Shown one piece after another: positions 9,380 to 16,587 of a stretch of DNA of 64,000 nt. Source of the stretch: Rheinheimera sediminis (GTDB taxonomy: Bacteria > Pseudomonadota > Gammaproteobacteria > Enterobacterales > Alteromonadaceae); contig NZ_RZUF01000009.1 in NCBI RefSeq assembly GCF_004005375.1, forward strand, positions 62,001 to 126,000, in the 5' to 3' direction. Every line of letters begins with the position of its first letter. The stretch's first letter is position 1. The translations under genes were made by a program, and so were the position numbers. The notes under the pieces are model-generated. The model was not told where the DNA came from, ran no database searches, and saw only the letters and a program-made list of their open reading frames with translations.

Positions 9380-9692
9380 CAGCACTCTCCCCCTTCTTGT
9401 TTTTGTTTTGCCACTCAACAGCAGTCAGTTTGTCTCCCCCGGCTGTCCCTATGGCGCTGTTTGCCAGCTATTTTTATTTCCTGGACGATTCAGGCTAACG
9501 TACAGCTTTTTTCCACGTTATGTTCGTCATAGCTGCCCAAATTGATAGTGCGTTGTGTGGGTCTGGACGTCAAACCGTCTCAGAAAAAACGAAATAGCGA
9601 AAACAGAATTCGCACCTTTTTTGGGCGGCTTTGCTCGATGCTGGTGCTGATGAGTATTAAATGGATATTGAAGAATGTAAATTCAGTTAACT

Positions 9693-9896
9693 TTTGTACC
9701 TTAATTTAGATGGTTGTGGAGTCTTGCGGGCTGTTGATGTAGTGGCTTTAGCCTAAGCTACATACTGAATTTTATGCACCAAAAATGCACAAGGCAGAGA
9801 GGCTGTTGTGACCTGGCTGAGTTAGTACTTTGTTTAGGCGATAAAAGCTATTGACACACGTTTTTTTATCATCAAGTATACATTTGTACCTTAATT
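9693..9896. repeat. Pair of identical 14-bp direct repeats upstream of the exporter locus
   Basis: TTTGTACCTTAATT occurs at 9693-9706 and again at 9883-9896, exactly 190 bp apart, in the AT-rich region between the divergent TonB receptor and peptide/exporter transcription units. The second copy lies just after a possible promoter. Identical spaced copies in a divergent regulatory region suggest a regulator binding site, but no known regulator consensus is recognised. Confidence 0.4.
9851..9882 (+). promoter_or_regulatory. Candidate promoter for the peptide/exporter operon
   Basis: A perfect -35 hexamer TTGACA (9851-9856) is followed by AAGTAT (17-bp spacer) or TATACA (20-bp spacer) as a weak -10. 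It lies about 50-80 bp before the ribosome site of the mini-peptide gene at 9931. The weak -10 and the adjacent 14-bp repeat suggest regulated rather than constitutive expression. Confidence 0.4.
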
Positions 9897-9930
9897 GGTT
9901 GTTTTTTTAAGGCTGTCAAAGGAAGCTTAC

Positions 9931-10111
9931 ATGAAAAAATGCGTTCTTTTTTAAACACAAAAAGAAGTTATTTGTAGGAGTTTCCTTGCTGATCGCTAGT
10001 GCTTCTGCCTATGCGTGGTGTACTAGCCATACCAGTTGTTTCGGGTCTGGACGGTGTATCACTACCACAGTCTGTGGTGATGATCCTAAACTACCAGTTA
10101 TCAGCAAATAA
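9931..10111 (+). pseudogene. Secreted four-cysteine mini-peptide, frameshifted at a homopolymer
   Basis: A strong ribosome site (AAAGGAAG) precedes ATG at 9931, but that frame stops after 7 codons. Removing one base from the A6 run (9934-9939) or the following T6 run opens a 59-codon frame ending at 10111. It would begin MKNAFFFKHKKKLFVGVS, continue with a hydrophobic core and end a signal peptide at ASAYA. The mature part is about 31 residues, starting WCTSHTSC. Its four cysteines are at residues 30, 36, 42 and 48, a perfect C-x5-C-x5-C-x5-C spacing. It directly precedes a MacAB-like exporter operon that also encodes CPPC and glutaredoxin proteins, so a secreted disulfide-rich peptide substrate is likely. 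The frameshift may be a real inactivation, slippage-controlled expression or a sequencing error. No family was recognised. Confidence 0.55.
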
Positions 10112-10147
10112 TGCTGAATCAATAATCTAAATCGAGGTTCGTTTCAG

Positions 10148-11386
10148 GTGCATCGTTACATCTTATTAAAATCTCAGTCTTCTTTAGCCAGACGAGTCAG
10201 GTTATCCATACTTGTGATGGTGTTGTTTGGTCTGGTATGCGGCAGCATCTGGGTATTATCAGGTCCCAGTAGTGCAGTGAAGCAACGACTGGCCTCACCT
10301 TCTACCGTCTGGAGCGAACAAAGACAGCAAGCTGTTTTTGGTACTGGCAAAATTGTCAGCCTGCAGCAACAACTGATCACAGCACCGGAAAATAGTGTGG
10401 TTGAAAGCCTGGTTGTATCACAGGGACAAGTGATTGAAGCTGGCGCTGCGTTGTTGATATTAAAAAATTCTGCGCTGTTACGTGAACAAAAAGAAGCAGA
10501 GCTTGCTGTAGCCGAAGCCAGCTCGGACGTTGCTTTGCGCAAAAGTGAGCTGAATACCCAACAACTGCAGCTTGAGATGGCAACAGCCAAAGCCGAAAGT
10601 GAATACAAACGACAGTTATTGGAGCTGGCTGCTAATGAAAAGTTAAAAGACAGTGGTGTCTTGCCGGCGGTGAAATACGAACAATACAGGCTGATGGCCG
10701 AGCAGGCAGGTTTTGAAGCCAACAATCTACGTAAACAGTTTAAGTTGTTCCGCCAGTCTGTTGCTGAGCAAAACACTGCTATGGCGATGAAACTTAAGGT
10801 GGTAGCAGAGCGTGCCAGCTATCTGGCGGAACGCTTAGCTGCTTTAACTCTTTATGCCCCTGATACTGGTGTGATTAAAAACCTGAGTGCTGACGTAGGT
10901 CAATCTGTCAGTCAGGGCCAGGTGTTGCTGGAACTGGTTAAAAGCAGCCCTTTATATGCTGAAGTATTTGTTCCTCAGTATTCAGCCCAGGCGCTGACTG
11001 TCGGAGATGCTGCCACGGTTAAAACCCCGGCAGGAGATTTTCCGGGGCAGGTTGAGTTTATTGACCCTATAGTGCGTGAAGGTGCAATCCAGGTGCGGCT
11101 GCGTTTGACGGCACAAAGTCACAATCTGAATCTGGACCAGTCCGTTGAAGCACAAATTCAGTCTAGCAGCACCACTGCTGTTGCTGCTGTACAGGCACCA
11201 GGCGATTTTGAGCTGTTTGATCAATGGTGGGTGTATCAGTATCAGGATGGCCAACTGATGAAAAGTCAAATTACAGTCCGCCAGAGTGCCAAAGGTCATC
11301 TGGAACTGACTCCTTCAATTTCTGCCGGTGAGCAGGTTGTGCTCATACCGGCCCAACAGGCCGATCAAGACGTATACCGCTTATGA
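10148..11386 (+). CDS. HlyD/MacA-like periplasmic adaptor (membrane fusion) protein
   Basis: This 412-residue protein starts at GTG 10148, ten bases after GAGG. It has one N-terminal membrane anchor (about residues 18-38) and then a biotinyl-lipoyl-like half-motif (ENSVVESLVVSQGQVIEAGAALLIL). A long Ala/Glu/Lys/Leu-rich coiled-coil hairpin spans about residues 100-230. The second lipoyl half (LYAPDTGVIKNLSADVGQSVSQGQVLLEL) and beta-barrel segments follow. This is the architecture of adaptors that link an inner-membrane ABC exporter to an outer-membrane channel. It overlaps the ATPase gene by 4 bp (ATGA), so the two are co-translated. No TolC-type gene is present in the window, so a housekeeping TolC is presumably used. 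Confidence 0.88.
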   Translation: MHRYILLKSQSSLARRVRLSILVMVLFGLVCGSIWVLSGPSSAVKQRLASPSTVWSEQRQQAVFGTGKIVSLQQQLITAPENSVVESLVVSQGQVIEAGAALLILKNSALLREQKEAELAVAEASSDVALRKSELNTQQLQLEMATAKAESEYKRQLLELAANEKLKDSGVLPAVKYEQYRLMAEQAGFEANNLRKQFKLFRQSVAEQNTAMAMKLKVVAERASYLAERLAALTLYAPDTGVIKNLSADVGQSVSQGQVLLELVKSSPLYAEVFVPQYSAQALTVGDAATVKTPAGDFPGQVEFIDPIVREGAIQVRLRLTAQSHNLNLDQSVEAQIQSSSTTAVAAVQAPGDFELFDQWWVYQYQDGQLMKSQITVRQSAKGHLELTPSISAGEQVVLIPAQQADQDVYRL

Positions 11387-12066
11387 CGCAGAGATCCGAA
11401 CTTATCAGGTTAGAACAACTTTGTTTTTCTTATCATGGAACTGAACAGTTAGTATTAGATCATCTGGACCTGGTGATAGAGCAACAAGACTATGTGGCTA
11501 TTCTTGGCACTTCAGGTTCTGGCAAAAGCACGCTGTTATCTGTTTTAGGTTTAGTCAATCCGCCGGGACAGGGGCACTATTTTTTGCTGGGACATGATGT
11601 CAGACAACTGACAGATAAATCCGTTGCTTTGCTGAAAAACCGGGAAATTGGTTTTATTTTTCAAAACTTTAACCTGCTCAACCATCTGAGTGTTTATCAG
11701 AATCTTTGTGTCCCTTTAAGTTACAACTCTGACATTCCCAGATCTATGTATCGGGAAAAAGCTGAACAGGTGCTGCAGCAGGTAGGCATGCTGCAGTTTA
11801 GTGACCGTCTGCCTTCTCAGCTGTCAGGTGGTCAGCAGCAAAGGGTGGCTATTGCACGGGCTATCATTAATAACCCTTCGCTCATTTTGGCGGATGAACC
11901 TTCAGGAAATCTCGACAGTGCAACAGCTGAGCTGATTTTCGATATTCTGCAGCAATTGAATGAGGCGGGTAAAACCATTTGTCTGATCACCCATGATGTT
12001 GGCTTCGCCACTAAAGCCAAGAGAGTTCTGCGTTTGTCTGACGGGCGATTTATCTCAAATGGCTAA
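11383..12066 (+). CDS. ABC exporter ATPase (MacB/LolD type)
   Basis: The 227-residue protein is a complete ABC nucleotide-binding subunit. Walker A is GTSGSGKST at residues 42-50, the Q-loop region reads GFIFQNFNLL, the signature is LSGGQQQR, and Walker B plus catalytic Glu is LILADEP, followed by a D-loop and the switch His (LITHD). The sequence is of the LolD/MacB ATPase group, which powers permeases acting on periplasmic or outer-leaflet substrates. The start overlaps the adaptor gene by 4 bp and the stop overlaps the permease gene by 8 bp, so adaptor, ATPase and permease form one tightly coupled set. Confidence 0.93.
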   Translation: MTQRSELIRLEQLCFSYHGTEQLVLDHLDLVIEQQDYVAILGTSGSGKSTLLSVLGLVNPPGQGHYFLLGHDVRQLTDKSVALLKNREIGFIFQNFNLLNHLSVYQNLCVPLSYNSDIPRSMYREKAEQVLQQVGMLQFSDRLPSQLSGGQQQRVAIARAIINNPSLILADEPSGNLDSATAELIFDILQQLNEAGKTICLITHDVGFATKAKRVLRLSDGRFISNG

Positions 12067-14416
12067 ATCGAAATTAGTAGCAGATTTACTGCAAAACTGG
12101 TGGTTACGCCATAAAACCAGTGCTGGTACCTGGCTAAGCTTGTGGTTGGTGTCCTTACCTATTGCCTTATTGTTGCAGGTATGGGCTATTCAGAATACCT
12201 ATCTGAGCCCTGGTTTTGCTGCGCTAAATCCTTCAGTCACTGTGACTCAAATAGTGCATCAGCAAGGTACAGCTCCATCACCCTTGGCTTCATATCTGGT
12301 GAAAGAATTCAAGCAACGGGCGCAACTGACAGTGGTTTACGAAAAAATGCGCTGGCTAAAGTGGTCTGAAGCTGATCAGGAGCATGAAGTTGCCGCGTCT
12401 TTTATTTCCGGAGGTTTTAATGCTTTAGGTGTGAAACCTGCGTTGGGTAGCTTTGTCGCCATGGAGTTTCCGGCTGCTGATACGCAGCTGCAGGTTGCCA
12501 TTAGTTATCAGTTCTGGACTTCCCATTTCCAGCAAAAAAATGTGATAGGTCATACCCTGATGCTTAACGGCAAACTGGCTTTGATTGCTGCTGTGATGCC
12601 AGAGCGCTTTGTGAGTTTTCGTTCGGAACAGCATGCGGATTTAGTCGTGCCTTTTAGCTTTTTGCCTTTGCTTGGATTGGCCGATGCTGACCAACTTAGC
12701 CCCGATGTATTCAGTTATTTGCTGCATAACAGTCCACTTTCCCCGCAACTGGCTCAGCTTGAAGTTGAGCTGAAAAATGAAGCGCTGCTGTTTGATGATG
12801 AAAGTTTTACTACATCAGCAGCCTTTGGTATGTCGGTCAGACAATTTGAGACTATTAAAGCCAGACTGGGATTACTCAGTCAGCTGTTTATGGGGCTGCT
12901 GGTATTTAGTTTGTTGGCCTTTACCAGTCATATCGCCAGTGCCAGCGACAAAAGGCTGAACGAAATGTCGCTGCGCAAAATGCTTGGAGCCACTTCAGCA
13001 CAATTAGGCTATCAACGTCACCTTGAAATGTTGATCATCCTCAGCCTGGTATTGGTTTTTTCTCTGCTACTGTTTTGGCCCTGTGCTTCGTTATTAGGCC
13101 TCATGTTGCCGGACATTCCAGCTACAGAGTTTGAGTTGTCAGCGGCCAAACTCAGGGTGTTGCTGCAGCTATTGCTTGTTGTCTCTCTGGTGATCAGCCT
13201 GATCCTGTATGCGCAACACAGATGGACTCAGCATTCGCTAGGTCGCGGTGCTACTGTGTCTAAAGCGGAGAAAATGCAGACCTTTGTACTACTGGCTGCA
13301 CTTTTTGTACTGAGTAGTGGCGCCCTGACATATTCCAGCCAATTGCTGCTGCAACAGTGGCGCTACAGCCAGCTGGACCGTGGATATAACACTGAGCAGT
13401 TGTCTATTGTCACTTTCGATTTTCCCAAATTTGGTGGCACTTATTTTGTCAATAAACTACCGTCATTACTGATCAGCAACCTGATGGCAACTGCTGAAAT
13501 CCAGCAGGCAGCCCTGACTTCGACACCTGTGCTGCACCCGGCTGCCTCCTACGTTACTTTTTACACCAGTACAGGCGCGGCACTAACGGGGCGGAATAAT
13601 GCACAGGTATTAACTAATCATATTTCACCTAACTACTTTGAGTTGATGGGGATCGAACTGCTACAGGGAGAAAGCCTGAATTGGGACAACTACTGGCAAG
13701 TGGTGATATCCGAGTCGTTGTGGCAGCAGCACTTTAAAGACATACCTTTATCTCAGGCACAAATAACTCAGACCATGAATGATGGTGAGCGCCGCGCTAT
13801 TCAGGTGGTTGGTGTGGCCAAAGATATTCATCGCATTAACCCTGACGATCCTGTGACTCCAATTGTGTATCGTGTCACTCCTACTATTACCGGGCAGGAG
13901 TTCATAGTACTTAAAAGTACAGCATCAGTTGAACCTTTGCAGCAACTGGTGCAACAGGAGTTGAGTAAGTTGGACACCACCTTGCAAAATCCAAAGGTGA
14001 TATCAGTGTCAGACTTGATTCGTCAGCAGCAAGCACCGCAACTGGCGCTGTTGAGTACATCTCTGGTGCTGACTTTGGTGGTATTAGTCAGTAGCCTGTT
14101 ATTTTGCCTGAATGCGGTCAGCTTACTGACCAGAAAATCAGCCAGGGAGTTGGCTTTGCGCCTGACTTTAGGTGCAAGGCGTCGTCAGTTAGTGCTGAAA
14201 GAGCTGTTCACTTTGTCAGTCATTTATTTACCACTGGTCCTCTCTACTGCTCTGGCGTTGCCAGATTGGTTTACCCGGCTGGACAGAATCATTAGCAATT
14301 CGGCTATCTACCTGCTGTTTATCGGATTTAACCTCATATTTTTGTTGTTTATTTTGGTGGTGTTGTATTTGTCGGTGCGCAAGATAAAACACCAGAGCTG
14401 GCAGTATCTGCAATAG
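12059..14416 (+). CDS. ABC exporter permease, FtsX/MacB-like with duplicated core
   Basis: About 785 residues if translation begins at ATG 12059, which overlaps the ATPase stop by 8 bp. The open frame extends 22 codons further upstream inside the ATPase gene, which is unlikely to be used. The layout is an N-terminal membrane segment (about residues 25-45 of the short form), a large periplasmic MacB_PCD-like domain, three membrane segments, then a second periplasmic domain and three further segments. FtsX-type repeats are visible as LNEMSLRKMLGAT and later ARELALRLTLGARR. Such double permeases act with MacA-like adaptors to push periplasmic molecules outwards. The substrate is proposed to be the cysteine-rich peptide encoded upstream. 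Confidence 0.88.
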   Translation: MAKSKLVADLLQNWWLRHKTSAGTWLSLWLVSLPIALLLQVWAIQNTYLSPGFAALNPSVTVTQIVHQQGTAPSPLASYLVKEFKQRAQLTVVYEKMRWLKWSEADQEHEVAASFISGGFNALGVKPALGSFVAMEFPAADTQLQVAISYQFWTSHFQQKNVIGHTLMLNGKLALIAAVMPERFVSFRSEQHADLVVPFSFLPLLGLADADQLSPDVFSYLLHNSPLSPQLAQLEVELKNEALLFDDESFTTSAAFGMSVRQFETIKARLGLLSQLFMGLLVFSLLAFTSHIASASDKRLNEMSLRKMLGATSAQLGYQRHLEMLIILSLVLVFSLLLFWPCASLLGLMLPDIPATEFELSAAKLRVLLQLLLVVSLVISLILYAQHRWTQHSLGRGATVSKAEKMQTFVLLAALFVLSSGALTYSSQLLLQQWRYSQLDRGYNTEQLSIVTFDFPKFGGTYFVNKLPSLLISNLMATAEIQQAALTSTPVLHPAASYVTFYTSTGAALTGRNNAQVLTNHISPNYFELMGIELLQGESLNWDNYWQVVISESLWQQHFKDIPLSQAQITQTMNDGERRAIQVVGVAKDIHRINPDDPVTPIVYRVTPTITGQEFIVLKSTASVEPLQQLVQQELSKLDTTLQNPKVISVSDLIRQQQAPQLALLSTSLVLTLVVLVSSLLFCLNAVSLLTRKSARELALRLTLGARRRQLVLKELFTLSVIYLPLVLSTALALPDWFTRLDRIISNSAIYLLFIGFNLIFLLFILVVLYLSVRKIKHQSWQYLQ

Positions 14417-14428
14417 GGAATTTAGGTT

Positions 14429-14923
14429 ATGCGTCTTTTATTTTCGTTATTATTTGTTGTGACTTCTGTGCTTGCTCAGGCGAATGAGGTCACTCTGAAG
14501 GTTTCAGCCAAAGACTATGATCAGGTTGGCAAACCTGCATTTACGCCTGAAGTATTTTTAATTAACAGGCAGGGCGAGTTTTTGTTGAAGTTTAATCAGG
14601 TGACCAGGGATTTGGCCGCACAAATTAATGCAGAGCATCAGGTGCTGGGGACTGTGGGATCGCATCCGCTCTCGAAAGTGACAAAAGACAAATACAACTT
14701 TGCGGACTCAGACTATACGTTGGTGATGATTGGCGATTCTGAGCCGAAGAAATTTTGTCCGCCTTGTCTTATTCAAGCCAAAATTAATAGTGCTGTGTTA
14801 AAACAAATTAAAGATAAAAACATCAGGTTACTCAATGTGCATAAGGTCTATTCAAGCGAGCGAACTATTGAGTTTTTACCAGAAGAAGCGCTCGGCCAGT
14901 ATTATCCGGAGCTTAAGCAATGA
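14429..14923 (+). CDS. Periplasmic CPPC-motif protein, unknown family (copy 1)
   Basis: This 164-residue protein has a signal peptide ending near SVLAQA. The mature part begins with beta-strand-rich segments (EVFLINRQGEFLLKF) and contains an isolated CPPC motif at residues 110-113 (KKFCPPCLIQ) followed by a Lys-rich helix. CPPC is a redox-type thiol pair, so the protein may be a thioredoxin-fold or thiol-handling factor, but I recognise no named family. It starts 13 bp after the permease stop, and the next gene overlaps its stop by 4 bp. A tandem copy follows. In context it may reduce, oxidise or chaperone the cysteine peptide in the periplasm. Confidence 0.75.
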   Translation: MRLLFSLLFVVTSVLAQANEVTLKVSAKDYDQVGKPAFTPEVFLINRQGEFLLKFNQVTRDLAAQINAEHQVLGTVGSHPLSKVTKDKYNFADSDYTLVMIGDSEPKKFCPPCLIQAKINSAVLKQIKDKNIRLLNVHKVYSSERTIEFLPEEALGQYYPELKQ

Positions 14924-15422
14924 CTGGTATTTTACTTCTGTTGTTATTAGCTTCGAGCAGTGTGCTTGCTCAGACTGATGATGTGACTCTGAACATTCCA
15001 ACTCTGGACTATCGTAAAGTCGGGAAACCTGTATTTATCCCAGAGATCTTTCTGATTAATCAGCGTGGCGAATTTTTATTGAAATTTAATCAGGTGACCC
15101 GGGACGGGATCTGGTTGCGCAGATTAATGCAGAACATCAGATATTGGATACTCTTGCATCGCACCCACTGGGAAAAGTCACTCAAGGTAAATATAACTTT
15201 GCGGATTCAGACTATACGCTGGTGTTAGTTGGTGTTTCCGAGCCGGAGAAATACTGCCCGCCTTGTGTGATTCAGGCCAAAATAAACAGAGCTGTAGTAA
15301 AACAAATCAAAGATAAAAACATCAAGTTGTTAACTGCGAACACTGTGAGTCCGGGAGAACGAACTTTTCAGTTAATGTCGGAAGAAGAATTCAACCAACA
15401 TATAGGAAACCTTAAACAATGA
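14920..15422 (+). pseudogene. Second CPPC-motif protein, broken by a 5-bp tandem duplication
   Basis: This is a tandem paralogue of the preceding gene, with a signal peptide ending SSVLAQT, the same LINQRGEFLLKFNQVTRD block, and later YCPPCVIQAKIN. The reading frame changes in the middle. At 15100-15109 the sequence is CGGGA repeated twice; deleting one copy restores a 165-codon frame aligned to copy 1 through QINAEHQ-L. As it stands, translation from 14920 leaves the family frame after about 60 residues and ends at 15228. The C-terminal half remains open from about 15144. The damage looks recent because the rest is well preserved. The start overlaps copy 1 (ATGA), and the stop overlaps the glutaredoxin gene (ATGA). 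Confidence 0.85.
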
Positions 15423-15826
15423 GCCGCTTTCTTTTTGGTACCTGGGTTCGTAACTATGGCGCTTATCTGCTTTGTGTTTTGTTATTAGCTTTTTCAGCCT
15501 ATTCTTACTTCAGCAGAAACCAGGATGTGGAGCTTATGGTCACTGGAGACTTTAGCCATTTCGGCGTGTCCGCAAAAACACCAGTAGTGATTTACACCTC
15601 AGAACACTGTGCTTATTGCAAAGCGTTAAAACATGATTTGCAGCAGTTGAAGCTAGACTATAAAGACATCAGCCTGCAGTCCGATCCAGAACAGTTTGCG
15701 ATATTAAAAGCTGCTGAACTAGAAGTAGTTCCAGTGGTTTTTATCGCCGATACCAGACTTGTTGGATACAACCAGCAGCTGACCAGGCAGATCCTGGCAG
15801 AGAAAGGCCTGATTTCTCTGCTCTGA
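15419..15826 (+). CDS. Membrane-anchored glutaredoxin-like protein
   Basis: The 135-residue protein has one N-terminal membrane helix (about residues 13-31) and a short linker. A glutaredoxin/thioredoxin-fold domain follows with the active-site CAYC at residues 64-67 (YTSEHCAYCKALK) and the cis-proline segment VVPVVFI followed by a glycine-containing helix (RLVGYNQQLTRQIL). The anchor and signal-like N terminus place the thiol domain on the periplasmic side. It overlaps the CPPC gene by 4 bp and closes the exporter operon. A role in reducing or shuffling disulfides of the CPPC proteins or of the exported peptide is inferred from position. Confidence 0.85.
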   Translation: MSRFLFGTWVRNYGAYLLCVLLLAFSAYSYFSRNQDVELMVTGDFSHFGVSAKTPVVIYTSEHCAYCKALKHDLQQLKLDYKDISLQSDPEQFAILKAAELEVVPVVFIADTRLVGYNQQLTRQILAEKGLISLL

Positions 15827-15936
15827 GACATAAAAATTTCTCAGCAAGTCGCTATTTTTTGTCTGAAATCGCCCCACTTATAGATTTCTTGTGTGCTCCT
15901 GTTATGACGTTAAATGGCAAGCTGTAGTAAGCCGGT

Positions 15937-16170
15937 ATGTTGTTGCGAAACCGCAAGTCCGCCGAATCGCCTGTCAAGCTAAAACTGAGGTCGGCTGCCC
16001 TATTCCTACGACAGTTTATCGGCCTTTGGTTATTGCTGGGAGTGACTATTGCAAGAGCGGAGGCAAGTAAAAAACTGAGTTATCCTACAGTGCGGGAGTT
16101 ATCTGCATTTTATGCAGTGCCTGCGATGTCCTCAGAGGTAGAGGAGTCGACAGGCTCAGTGCTGGTTTAA
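15937..16170 (+). CDS. Possible small exported protein
   Basis: A 77-codon frame with a basic N terminus, a hydrophobic core (FIGLWLLLGV) and a signal-peptidase-like ARAEA site would leave a mature part of only about 35 residues with no cysteine. The ribosome site is poor and no family is recognised. The hydrophobic signal-like segment is the only support. It could be a remnant or chance frame in the 356-bp stretch between the glutaredoxin gene and the convergent lipoprotein gene. Confidence 0.3.
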   Translation: MLLRNRKSAESPVKLKLRSAALFLRQFIGLWLLLGVTIARAEASKKLSYPTVRELSAFYAVPAMSSEVEESTGSVLV

Positions 16171-16182
16171 CAGGCCTGCCAG

Positions 16183-16587
16183 CTATTGCTCAGGAAACCG
16201 CTGTTTCTCCGCCATGCATTTTGCTTTGGTCAGCACAAAAACCTGGCCTGATTTATTGTGCTTTAACTGGCATTGCCCCTGGTCAATTTGCAGCACAAAG
16301 AGATTGGCTAAATTCATATGACGGCCGTCCAGTGGGCGGCCTTTGTCATCTTTTAGTACCACGGATTCAATCCAAATTTGGCTTTCAAACAAATAAGCAT
16401 TATCGGCGAGCCGTACTAAGGGCCCACCTATGGCTTTTTGGATCTGGTGTTGTAACTCCAGCTTCAGCTCTGGCGATGTTTCCGTCAGCACAGCAGGTTC
16501 GGCGACTGCCTGAACCTGCTGGCAGGCACTGATCCCTAGCAATAGACAACTGAATGCAATGTGCTTTAACAATGTCAATGTGTTCAC
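16183..16587 (-). CDS. Small lipoprotein of unknown function
   Basis: The 134-residue product has a lipoprotein signal ending LGISAC (Cys22 would be lipidated). The mature domain contains EIQKAIG-like and QVFVLTKAKC segments but no recognised family. Its start overlaps the end of the S41 protease gene by 4 bp, so it is probably co-translated with it and may be its envelope partner. Two further cysteines (QCQLKHN and KAKC) could form a disulfide. Confidence 0.65.
   Translation of the reverse strand: MNTLTLLKHIAFSCLLLGISACQQVQAVAEPAVLTETSPELKLELQHQIQKAIGGPLVRLADNAYLFESQIWIESVVLKDDKGRPLDGRHMNLANLFVLQIDQGQCQLKHNKSGQVFVLTKAKCMAEKQRFPEQ

Noticed and set aside
9380-9418. 13-codon upstream extension of the TonB receptor
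   Set aside because: The AGGGGGAG ribosome site is positioned for 9379, and the shorter form begins with a normal signal-peptide charge region.
11993-12058. 22-codon upstream extension of the permease
   Set aside because: It lies inside the ATPase gene with no ribosome site; the ATG at 12059 overlapping the ATPase stop is normal for such operons.
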